This document shows, in pieces, positions 1 through 6,487 of a stretch of DNA of 23,057 bases. The notes below the pieces were generated by a model. It was given only the letters and a program-made list of their open reading frames with translations. It made no database searches and was not told the origin of the DNA. The position numbers were made by a program, and so were the translations under genes. How positions within the stretch are numbered: position 1 is the first letter of the stretch; the number at the start of each line of letters is the position of its first letter. Where the stretch lies: positions 1-23,057 of the forward strand of contig JAYGED010000059.1 of NCBI GenBank assembly GCA_046582565.1, written 5' to 3'. Origin of the DNA: JAYGED01 sp046582565 (GTDB lineage: Bacteria; Pseudomonadota; Alphaproteobacteria; JAAXGF01).

Positions 1-1
1 G

Positions 2-124
2 ACATCGGCCGCCTGCCGGCCGATCGACGATATGCGCGGCACCAAGGACTTCAGGATCAAGGTCGCCGGCGTCCTGGCGCGGCGCGCCACCGGAATAGCG
101 CTGGAACGGGCGAGGGCATGCTAA
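2..124 (+). CDS. FAD-binding subunit of molybdenum hydroxylase (CoxM-like), C-terminal end only
   Basis: The window opens inside this gene, so only about 40 C-terminal residues are visible. They read ...RPIDDMRGTKDFR, then IKVAGVLARRA, and end in a TAA. The block 'PIDDMRGT..(Y/F)R....AGVL..RA' is the usual C-terminal signature of the medium, FAD-binding subunit (CoxM/CutM type) of xanthine dehydrogenase-family enzymes. In these enzymes it passes electrons from the 2Fe-2S centres to the final acceptor. The TAA overlaps the ATG of the next gene (TAATG), so translation is probably coupled. The gene order medium-small-large is the standard coxMSL-like arrangement and supports the call. The substrate cannot be told from this fragment. 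Confidence 0.8.
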   Translation, partial: TSAACRPIDDMRGTKDFRIKVAGVLARRATGIALERARAC

Positions 125-606
125 TGAGCAACTGTCATATATCGACCACCATCAACGGCGACGCTATCGAGTTTCTCTGCGAACCCCAGGAGACCCTGCT
201 CGACGTGCTGCGCGACCGGCTTGGCCTCACGGGAGCCAAGGAAGGCTGCGCCTCGGGCGATTGCGGCGCCTGCAGCGTCACCCTCGACGGCCGCCTGGTT
301 TGCGCCTGCCTGGTGCTCGGCGCCGAGGCTGAGGGCCGCCGCATCGAGACCATCGAGGGTATGGCCGATGGCGAGGTCCTGCACCCTTTGCAGAGCAAGT
401 TCCTTGAGCATGCGGCGTTGCAATGCGGCGTCTGCATCCCCGGCATCCTCGTTGCCGCCAAGGCCCTGCTTGAGCAGAATCTGGACCCCAGCGAGACCGA
501 GGTACGCTACTGGCTGGCCGGGAACCTGTGCCGCTGCACGGGCTACGACAAGATCATCCGGGCGGTGCTCGATTGCGCCGCCGAGCTGAGGGAGAGTTCA
601 TCATGA
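124..606 (+). CDS. 2Fe-2S subunit of molybdenum hydroxylase (CoxS/xanthine dehydrogenase small subunit family)
   Basis: A protein of 160 residues, the normal length for the small electron-transfer subunit of molybdenum hydroxylases. The N-terminal plant-type ferredoxin domain has Cys42, Cys47, Cys50 and Cys62 (motif GCASGDCGACSV, then a later Cys). The C-terminal helical 2Fe-2S domain has the pairs Cys101/Cys104 (QCGVCIPG) and Cys136/Cys138 (NLCRCTGY). The more common form of the first pair is QCG(Y/F)CTPG, so Val and Ile here are mild variants. I prefer the ATG at 124 over the in-frame ATG at 118: it overlaps the upstream stop as TAATG and has GAGGG at a good distance. The stop overlaps the next ATG (ATGA), so all subunits are probably translated together. 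It relays electrons from the Mo centre to FAD in the cytoplasmic complex. Confidence 0.93.
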   Translation: MSNCHISTTINGDAIEFLCEPQETLLDVLRDRLGLTGAKEGCASGDCGACSVTLDGRLVCACLVLGAEAEGRRIETIEGMADGEVLHPLQSKFLEHAALQCGVCIPGILVAAKALLEQNLDPSETEVRYWLAGNLCRCTGYDKIIRAVLDCAAELRESSS

Positions 607-2906
607 CCATCGCCAAAGGCCTGACTTACTCCGAACGCGAGCTGAAGCAAATCGGCAAGCGGCCGCTAAGGCCCGATGGGGTCGACAAGGTGACCGGCCG
701 GGCGCGCTACGGCGCCGACTTATCGGCGCCCGGCATGCTTATCGCCAAAGTGCTGCGCAGCCCGCACCCGCATGCCAGAATCCACGCCATCGATACCACC
801 AAGGCCGAGGCGCTTGCCGGGGTCAAGGCCGTGATCACCCGAGACGATTTCCCCGACGTCGGTTCGGGCGAGCGCATCCCCAGCGAGGGCGACGAGGATT
901 TACGCTACACCGCACACAACGTCATGGCGCGCGACAAGGCGCTCTACGAGGGCCATACGGTGGCCGCCGTGGCGGCAATCAGCGCCGCCATCGCCAACAA
1001 GGCGCTCGGCCTGATTGAGGTCGACTACGAGCCGCTGCCCCACGTCACCGACGTGGACGAGGCCATGAAGCCGGACGCGCCGGTTCTCCACGATGACATG
1101 TTCACCTCTGGCGTCGAGCCCACACCCGACACGCCGTCGAATGTCGCTCAGCGTGTCGAGGTCAGTCTCGGAGATACCGCCGAGGGATTCTCCGAGGCCG
1201 ACATCGTCATCGAGCGCGACTTCACCACCGAGGCCGTGCACCAGGGCTATATCGAACCCCAGGCCTGCCTCGCCACCGTCAGCGGAGACGGTAGCGCCGA
1301 GCTGTGGTGCTGCACCCAGGGCCATTTCTCTGCGCGCAACAGCTGCGCAAAGATTCTCGATATGGAGATGTCCAAGCTGCGGGTGACCGCCTCCGAAATC
1401 GGCGGTGGCTTCGGCGGCAAGACGCAGGTCTTCATTGAACCGCTGGCCCTGGCCCTGTCGCGCAAGGCGGGACGGCCGGTCAAGCTGGTGATGAGCCGTG
1501 AGGACGTCTTCAAGGGCACCGGCCCGACGGCCAGCACCAGCATGTCGGTCAAGGTCGGTGTCACCAAAGATGGCCGGATCACCGCCGCCGAGGCAGTGCT
1601 CAAATACCAGGGCGGCGCCTTTCCCAGTGCGCCGACCGGGGCGGCATCGATGACCGCCTTCGCCTGCTACGACATTGCCCATGTTCTGGTGGTCGGCTAC
1701 GTGGTGGTTACCAACCGGCCCAAGGCGGCGGCCTACCGCGCACCCGGCGCGCCGATGGCGGCTTTCGCCGTCGAGAGCGTGATGGACGAGATCGCCGGCC
1801 GGGTCGGCATGGACCCCATCAATTTTAGGCTCAAGAACGCGCCCATCGAGGGCAGCCAGGCGGCCTACGGCCCCAAGTTTGGCGCCATCGGCTACGTCGA
1901 AACCCTTGAAGCGGCGAAGGCCCACGAGCACTACCAAGTGCCACTCAAGCCCGGCCAGGGCCGCGGCGTCGCCAGCGGCTATTGGTTCAACTGGGACGGT
2001 GAAACCTGCGTCACCCTGAACATCCAGGACGACGGTACGGCGGCGGTCGCCGTCGGCACGCCGGATATCGGCGGCTCGCGCGCCTCCATGTGCCAGATGG
2101 TGGCCGAGGAGCTGGGCATCGATTATTCGAAGGTCCAGGCCACCGTCGTCGACACCAACGCGCTCGGCTTCAACGATGTGACCGGCGGCAGCCGGGTCAC
2201 CTTCGCCTGCGGCATGGCGGCGATCCAGGCCGCGCGCAACGTGATCGAGGATCTCTGTGCCCGGGCGGCGGGCGTCTGGGGCATTTCTCCTGACGCGGTG
2301 GTCTGGGAAGACGGCGCAGCGCGGCCTTCGGGCGACAACGCCGGCAAGTTCGACCCCATGCCGCTGACCGAGATCGCCAAGCTGGCCGCCAAGACCGGCG
2401 GGCCCATCGCCGGCCATGCCGAGTTCACCGCCAAGGGCGCCGGCGTCAGCTTCTCCACCCAGATCGTCGATGTCGAGGTCGACCGCGAGACCGGCAAGAC
2501 GACGATCCTGCGCTACACGGTGATCCAGGACGCCGGCAAGGCAATCCATCCAAGCTATGTCGAGGGCCAGTACCAGGGCGGCGCCGCCCAGGGCATCGGC
2601 TGGGCGCTCAACGAAGAATACGTCTACGGCGAGGACGGCAAGCTGCAAAACGCGGGCTTCCTCGACTACCGCATGCCGGTGGCCTCGGACCTGCCGATGA
2701 TCGACACGGTGATCGTCGAGGTGCCCAACCCCAACCATCCATACGGCGTACGCGGCGTCGGCGAGACGTCGATCATCCCGCCCATGGGCGCCATCGCCAA
2801 CGCGCTGGCGGCGGCGACCGGGTTACGAATGAACAGCCTGCCGATGTCGCCGCCCAAGCTGCTGAAGGCGCTGGACGAGGCCGCCCCGGACCAGGCGGCG
2901 GAGTAA
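603..2906 (+). CDS. molybdopterin-binding large subunit of xanthine dehydrogenase-family hydroxylase (CoxL-like)
   Basis: A protein of 767 residues, normal for this subunit when it is a separate chain. It begins at the ATG overlapping the previous stop (ATGA). The early block RPDGVDKVTGRARYGAD starts the a/b hammerhead domain. Mo-pterin contacts are seen at GGGFGG (about residue 267), at the active-site loop AYRAPGAP (377), at VEGQYQGGAAQGIG near residue 655, and at RGVGETSIIPP. Within the last motif Glu721 aligns with the catalytic base of the family. The loop is not the AYxCSFR of true form I CO dehydrogenase, so CO oxidation is unlikely. A hydroxylase or dehydrogenase acting on an N-heterocycle, aldehyde or aromatic thioester is more likely. 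4-Hydroxybenzoyl-CoA reductase is a relative to consider given the nearby benzoyl-CoA genes, but nothing visible proves it. Confidence 0.92.
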   Translation: MTIAKGLTYSERELKQIGKRPLRPDGVDKVTGRARYGADLSAPGMLIAKVLRSPHPHARIHAIDTTKAEALAGVKAVITRDDFPDVGSGERIPSEGDEDLRYTAHNVMARDKALYEGHTVAAVAAISAAIANKALGLIEVDYEPLPHVTDVDEAMKPDAPVLHDDMFTSGVEPTPDTPSNVAQRVEVSLGDTAEGFSEADIVIERDFTTEAVHQGYIEPQACLATVSGDGSAELWCCTQGHFSARNSCAKILDMEMSKLRVTASEIGGGFGGKTQVFIEPLALALSRKAGRPVKLVMSREDVFKGTGPTASTSMSVKVGVTKDGRITAAEAVLKYQGGAFPSAPTGAASMTAFACYDIAHVLVVGYVVVTNRPKAAAYRAPGAPMAAFAVESVMDEIAGRVGMDPINFRLKNAPIEGSQAAYGPKFGAIGYVETLEAAKAHEHYQVPLKPGQGRGVASGYWFNWDGETCVTLNIQDDGTAAVAVGTPDIGGSRASMCQMVAEELGIDYSKVQATVVDTNALGFNDVTGGSRVTFACGMAAIQAARNVIEDLCARAAGVWGISPDAVVWEDGAARPSGDNAGKFDPMPLTEIAKLAAKTGGPIAGHAEFTAKGAGVSFSTQIVDVEVDRETGKTTILRYTVIQDAGKAIHPSYVEGQYQGGAAQGIGWALNEEYVYGEDGKLQNAGFLDYRMPVASDLPMIDTVIVEVPNPNHPYGVRGVGETSIIPPMGAIANALAAATGLRMNSLPMSPPKLLKALDEAAPDQAAE

Positions 2907-2916
2907 GGGATAAGCC

Positions 2917-3162
2917 ATGGTCCGGGTGATGCTGGGCGGAACCCTGAAGAACGCCGCCGGCGGCGAGTCCGAGTTCGAACTCGACGCCGACACCATCCAG
3001 ACATTGCTGCGCCAGCTCGGCGAGCGCTGCCCCAAGCTCGAGCCCCTGCTGGAGCGCGGCGTGGCGGTCTCCATCGACGGCCAGATCTACCAGGGCACCT
3101 GGTTCCAGCCGGTGCCGCCCGACAGCGAGGTCTATATCCTGCCCCGCCTCGCCGGTGGCTAG
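2917..3162 (+). CDS. MoaD/ThiS-like ubiquitin-fold sulfur carrier
   Basis: A protein of 81 residues that starts 10 bases after the molybdopterin subunit, with AAGGGA ideally spaced before the ATG. Size, the pattern of beta strands (VRVMLGGTL near the start, VAVSIDGQ in the middle, SEVYILPRLAGG at the end) and above all the C-terminal Gly-Gly match MoaD/ThiS proteins. Those are adenylated and thiocarboxylated at the last Gly and donate sulfur, for example to make molybdopterin. Being last in a Mo hydroxylase operon suggests a job in supplying cofactor or sulfur to this enzyme. It could be a second, dedicated MoaD or a carrier that moonlights. No MoeB/MoaE partner is seen in the window. Residues before GG (PRLA) fit the family. 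The family call is firm, the role is inferred. Confidence 0.8.
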   Translation: MVRVMLGGTLKNAAGGESEFELDADTIQTLLRQLGERCPKLEPLLERGVAVSIDGQIYQGTWFQPVPPDSEVYILPRLAGG

Positions 3163-3288
3163 GACAGCGACAGTCCTCTAGTGACCGATATGCACCAAGC
3201 ATCCGGTTGGTATGCAATGCTGCCGCCCGCCGATTGGCCGAACGGCTTCAGGGCCAGCAGACCGAGATTTTGACGATACCCTTCGCCG

Positions 3289-5376
3289 CTAGTTCCCCTG
3301 CCACGGGAGCGGCGGCTCAAACGTGGCCGGTACCTGCTCGACCCTGAATGGCTGATCCGTGACATCCGGCCCATCGAGCGCGCGGGCGGCTTGGTGGCCG
3401 CTGAACACCGCCTCGGAAAGCTGCGCCGGTGCGAAACAATCGCCGATCGCCCTGACCGAGAGAATACCGGCCGCCGTCAACGCCGCCTGGTCGCCCACCA
3501 GTTCACCATAGAGCCCTTCGTTGGGGCTGCGCATGGTCACCAGCACGACGCTCGCCGCATCGAGCGAGCGGGCCGGCTCGCCGTAAACCCCGGACAATTC
3601 CACCCCGTCCTGTTTAATCGCCGCGAGATTGTAGTTGGCGTGGATGGTGATACCCAACGAGGCGAGCCGGCGCTGGGTCTCGACCAGTTCAATCGTAAAG
3701 TGCAGCCAGGGCGAAACCTGGGGGAAAGGAGTTACTATCGTGACGTTATGACCTTCGCCGACGAGCTTCTCGGCCAGACAGCCGCCCATGACATAGGAGT
3801 CATTATCGAAAATCACCAACGGTGACCGTAGCGCGGCGCCGGCCATGACATCGTCGGGCGTCACCACGTGATCCTGGCCGTGGCCCTCGATCGGCCGGTA
3901 GTTGTTTGTGCCGACGCCATCGCGCCGCCAACGGGCGCCGGTTGCCACGATGACATGCTCGAAGCCGAATTCACGCACATGCTCGGCGGTCAACTCGCTT
4001 TCGCGGTAGACCGTAATATTCGCCATCTTGTCGATCTGACCCATGCGCCAGTCGCGCACCCTGATCCATTCGGCCAGGCCGGGCAGGCGGGCGAAGGCAT
4101 TCAGATGACCGCCCAGCTCGCGCCCCGCCTCGGCCAGGGCGACCTCATAGCCACGCGCCCCGGCAGCGCGCGCCGCCTCGAGGCCCGCCGGGCCGGCTCC
4201 GACGACCAGCACCCTGGCGTCCGAACCCGCGGCCGGTATCCGTTCCGGGTGCCAGCCGCGGCGCCATTCCTCGGCCATGGTCGGGTTCTGGGTGCAGCGG
4301 ATCGGCACGGTCATGGAGTTCGAGGCGAGACAAATATTGCAGCCGATACATTCGCGGATGTCCTCGGGCCGGCCCTCCTCGATCTTGTTGGGCAGGAACG
4401 GATCGGCGATCGAGGGCCGCGCCGCGCCGATCAGGTCGAGCACACCGCGCTTGATCATGGAAACCATGGTGTCTGGGCTGGTGAAGCGGCCGACCCCGAC
4501 GACCGGCTTGCTGGTGAGCTGCTTGACGAAGGCGATGCCGGGCTCTTCCCAGCCCTCCTTGCGAAAGCGCGAACCCAGCATGTCGTCGAAACCGCCGACG
4601 TTGACGTCCCATAAATCGGGCAGCTCGGCCAACATCTCGACCACCGCCCGGCCGTCCTCGGCGGTGATGGCGTCGGGCCCGTATTGTTCGTCGACGCAGA
4701 TCCGGATGGCCACGGCGCAGGCGTCGCCGGCTTCCTCTTTGGTCTCCTCCAGCACTTCGCGGATCAGGCGGGCGCGGTTCTCGATGCTGCCGCCATATTC
4801 GTCGGTGCGTTGATTGACCCGGGGCGACAGGAAATCGGTGAATATGGTCATGCTGTGGCCGACATAGACGTAGACGATGTCGAACCCGGCCTCAATTGCA
4901 CGGCGTACGCCGCGCCGGTGCCAGTGGCGCACATCCCGGATGTCGGCCTTGTCCATAGCGCGGCCCTGAGCCGGGAAGTCGCGGGGCGGCATGGGGCGCG
5001 ACGACGGCCCCATGGCGGGCAGGCGGGTGTAGAGATTGTGCGAGGCGAGACCCGGGTGGGCCAGCTCGCAACCGGCCAGGGCGTCGTGGCGGTGAACGGC
5101 CTCGGTCATCAGCGCATTGGTGCGGACGTCTTCCTCGGTCCACAGGCGCGCCGAGGTGGTCGGCGTGGTATCCGCCGAAGGATGGATCGAACACCACTCG
5201 GTGCAGACCACGGCCCAGCCGCCTTCCGCCTTGACGCCGCGCATGGTTGCCTGGGTCTGCGGATAGCGGTAACCCGAGCCGTTGCAATGCGGCACTTGAA
5301 AAAAACGGTTCTTCGCCGTGACGGGACCGATCTTCACCGACTCGAAGAGAATGTCAAAACGTGGATCCCTTGTCAT
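3289..5376 (-). CDS. trimethylamine/dimethylglycine dehydrogenase-like FMN, 4Fe-4S, ADP-binding oxidoreductase
   Basis: A protein of 695 residues with the layout of trimethylamine dehydrogenase (about 729): an Old Yellow Enzyme-like TIM barrel, a 4Fe-4S motif, then a two-dinucleotide-fold half with GAGPAGLEAARAAG near 393. Cys31 in QVPHCNG aligns with the cysteine covalently joined to FMN (6-S-cysteinyl-FMN). Cys343, 346, 349 and 361 (CIGCNIC...RC) match the cluster ligands. Tyr171 and His174 (YVYVGHS) and Trp256 match catalytic-pocket residues. The other two aromatic bowl residues differ: Tyr60 of the methylamine enzyme is Trp61 here, and Trp355 is Asn353. The enzyme therefore probably oxidises a different N-methyl or secondary amine, as do histamine dehydrogenase, DgcA and stachydrine demethylase in this family. 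Electrons would go to ETF. I chose the ATG at 5376, not the TTG before it, because a perfect AGGAGG lies 5 bases upstream. It follows the TetR gene on the same strand. Confidence 0.9.
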   Translation of the reverse strand: MTRDPRFDILFESVKIGPVTAKNRFFQVPHCNGSGYRYPQTQATMRGVKAEGGWAVVCTEWCSIHPSADTTPTTSARLWTEEDVRTNALMTEAVHRHDALAGCELAHPGLASHNLYTRLPAMGPSSRPMPPRDFPAQGRAMDKADIRDVRHWHRRGVRRAIEAGFDIVYVYVGHSMTIFTDFLSPRVNQRTDEYGGSIENRARLIREVLEETKEEAGDACAVAIRICVDEQYGPDAITAEDGRAVVEMLAELPDLWDVNVGGFDDMLGSRFRKEGWEEPGIAFVKQLTSKPVVGVGRFTSPDTMVSMIKRGVLDLIGAARPSIADPFLPNKIEEGRPEDIRECIGCNICLASNSMTVPIRCTQNPTMAEEWRRGWHPERIPAAGSDARVLVVGAGPAGLEAARAAGARGYEVALAEAGRELGGHLNAFARLPGLAEWIRVRDWRMGQIDKMANITVYRESELTAEHVREFGFEHVIVATGARWRRDGVGTNNYRPIEGHGQDHVVTPDDVMAGAALRSPLVIFDNDSYVMGGCLAEKLVGEGHNVTIVTPFPQVSPWLHFTIELVETQRRLASLGITIHANYNLAAIKQDGVELSGVYGEPARSLDAASVVLVTMRSPNEGLYGELVGDQAALTAAGILSVRAIGDCFAPAQLSEAVFSGHQAARALDGPDVTDQPFRVEQVPATFEPPLPWQGN

Positions 5377-5381
5377 CAAAG

Positions 5382-5387
5382 CCTCCT
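5382..5387 (-). promoter_or_regulatory. ribosome binding site deciding the start of the amine dehydrogenase-like gene
   Basis: The minus strand reads AGGAGG, a full Shine-Dalgarno match, followed by 5 bases and then ATG (5376-5374). This makes the ATG, rather than the adjacent upstream TTG, the likely start and suggests strong translation. Confidence 0.75.
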
Positions 5388-5469
5388 ACCAACAGTTACC
5401 CAGACAGACGCAGTTAAGCAGACTTGCGTGGCGCCTGGGAGGGGGTCACTGCTGCGTCGGTCCTGTTGC

Positions 5470-6066
5470 TCAGGGTAAAACCATGTCCGAATGGACGGCG
5501 CCATAGAGATCCGCAATCGTTGCGGAGTCGTCGGACATAAACTGGACGAACCGCGCATTATGGATGTTGTAGAGAACATGGCCGGCGGTTTGTGAGTCGA
5601 AGTCGGCAGCGAGGGCGCCGTCTCGCTTGAACGTCTCCAAAAGCTCCGCCAACAGCCGCGCCAAGGCATCATCCAGTTTCTCATACCCCCGACCGAACTC
5701 GGAGCCGCCCTCGATGACGCTGGTTGCAATCACATGACGCCAGATGGGTTTGTTGAGATAGGCATAAGCGTGACTGAAGATGGTTTCTGAGAAGGCCATC
5801 ACCGCGTCCAACAGGTCGTTGGGCGGGTCGTCGATAAGGGCACGGATTTTCTCGATAAGCAGGCTGTCGCTCTGACCGACCACGGCCAGCAACACACCGC
5901 CCTTGGTGCGGTAATGATTGTAGACGGTGACAGCCGATACCGCCGCCGTCTCGGCGATGGCTTCAATGGTCGTGGCCACGTAGCCGCGTTCCAGGAAGAG
6001 CCGTTTGGCTGCGTCCAGGATATTTTTTCGCCGGCTCGCCTTTTGACTTTCCCTCAACCCGCTCAT
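5470..6066 (-). CDS. TetR/AcrR-family transcriptional regulator
   Basis: From the ATG at 6066 the protein has 198 residues, typical of TetR regulators. The N-terminal DNA-binding domain is clear: RRKNILDAAKRLFLERGY, then a helix-turn-helix at about 29-55 (TTIEAIAETAAVSAVTVYNHY). The C-terminal ligand domain is not specific enough to name an inducer. The open frame continues upstream to 6285, with further in-frame ATGs at 6183 and near 6139 and 6121. I prefer 6066 because the family usually starts about 10 residues before helix 1, and because the added leader contains a 14-base tandem repeat that does not keep frame. The gene lies 93 bases upstream of the amine dehydrogenase-like gene on the same strand and faces the SDR genes, so it may control both arms. 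A promoter and a palindrome lie upstream (see separate entries). Confidence 0.88.
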   Translation of the reverse strand: MSGLRESQKASRRKNILDAAKRLFLERGYVATTIEAIAETAAVSAVTVYNHYRTKGGVLLAVVGQSDSLLIEKIRALIDDPPNDLLDAVMAFSETIFSHAYAYLNKPIWRHVIATSVIEGGSEFGRGYEKLDDALARLLAELLETFKRDGALAADFDSQTAGHVLYNIHNARFVQFMSDDSATIADLYGAVHSDMVLP

Positions 6067-6082
6067 TACATTCACGATCTTT

Positions 6083-6124
6083 CCGACACTGGCTTCCCGA
6101 CACTGGCTTCCCGACAATGGCATT
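6083..6124. repeat. 14-base tandem repeat, about 2.7 copies, ahead of the TetR gene
   Basis: On the plus strand CCGACACTGGCTTC occurs at 6083-6096 and again exactly at 6097-6110. A third copy starting CCGACAATGGC at 6111-6124 is degenerate. The period is not a multiple of three, so it is unlikely to be inside translated sequence. It most likely lies in the 5' untranslated leader of the TetR gene. It could be replication slippage or a repeated binding site. Confidence 0.85.
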
Positions 6125-6202
6125 ATCGCCTCGGCTTTCGCCATATCCCATAGTCGTATGATGTCACGCCCTGCCCCTGTCATATCTCTGTAATTGGGTG
6201 GA

Positions 6203-6216
6203 CTAAAATATTTTAG
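6203..6216. promoter_or_regulatory. perfect 14-bp palindrome overlapping the TetR promoter, candidate autoregulatory operator
   Basis: CTAAAATATTTTAG is a perfect inverted repeat that includes the proposed -10 element on the minus strand. TetR proteins commonly bind palindromes over their own promoter and the divergent promoter. This one sits between the TetR gene and the SDR genes. AT-only palindromes can arise by chance, so the operator role is an inference. Confidence 0.45.
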
Positions 6217-6237
6217 AAATATTAAGTTTTTTGTCCA
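6210..6237 (-). promoter_or_regulatory. probable sigma-70-type promoter for the TetR gene
   Basis: Read on the minus strand, TGGACA (6237-6232; 5 of 6 match to TTGACA) is followed after 16 bases by TAAAAT (6215-6210; 5 of 6 match to TATAAT). The stretch is strikingly AT-rich compared with its surroundings. A transcript starting near 6203 would have a leader of about 137 bases to the chosen ATG at 6066. If translation began at the ATG at 6183 the leader would be only about 20 bases. Confidence 0.5.
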
Positions 6238-6354
6238 ACACTGTTCATTTTCATCTGCCGAGGGGTACCGTGTTGGCACAACCAAGCTCCGGAATTACTG
6301 CCAATTCCAAGGATTAAAATTTCACAGGGCGAGCACATCACCGGCGAACGCACC

Positions 6355-6486
6355 ATGGAGACCAAGGAATCCGAGGCTTTCTTCCATTTGCGCAACCACG
6401 TGCGTGATATCATGCGCGATCAGGCGCGGCGTACCGAGGAAATTGCCGAACGCGAACTGATGGCGCCCGTGACAGAGGGCCTATGA
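6355..6486 (+). CDS. unrecognised 43-residue ORF or 3' remnant of a longer gene
   Basis: The frame is open from 6226 to the TGA at 6486, but the only ATG before position 6414 is at 6355, and that has no evident ribosome binding site. No GTG or TTG occurs earlier. The coding style is convincing from about 6318 onwards (GC-rich third positions, Glu/Arg-rich helix such as RRTEEIAEREL). Upstream of about 6310 the DNA becomes AT-rich and coding-like character stops. The stop is one base before the ATG of the SDR gene, an operon-like spacing. I cannot name the product. It may be a small partner protein, or the C-terminal end of a gene whose front was lost where the AT-rich regulatory stretch now lies. 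This entry, with the TetR promoter and repeat, accounts for the 421 bases between the TetR and SDR starts. Confidence 0.4.
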   Translation: METKESEAFFHLRNHVRDIMRDQARRTEEIAERELMAPVTEGL

Positions 6487-6487
6487 C

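Noticed and set aside
900..2738. 612-codon open frame on the minus strand inside the Mo subunit gene
   Set aside because: Antisense shadow caused by strong GC codon bias; the plus-strand protein has unmistakable family motifs and the antisense translation resembles nothing.
603..2906. True form I CO dehydrogenase large subunit
   Set aside because: Active-site loop AYRAPGAP lacks the Cys of AYxCSFR that binds copper in form I enzymes.
3191..3216. Hairpin TGC-ACCAA / TTGGT-(AT)-GCA between the MoaD-like gene and the convergent flavoprotein gene
   Set aside because: Stem is interrupted by a bulge and has no T run on either side, so a terminator call is not supported; rest of the 126-base gap shows nothing.
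3868..4614. 248-codon plus-strand frame inside the amine dehydrogenase-like gene
   Set aside because: Shadow of a well-supported gene on the other strand; no start signal and no protein-family features.
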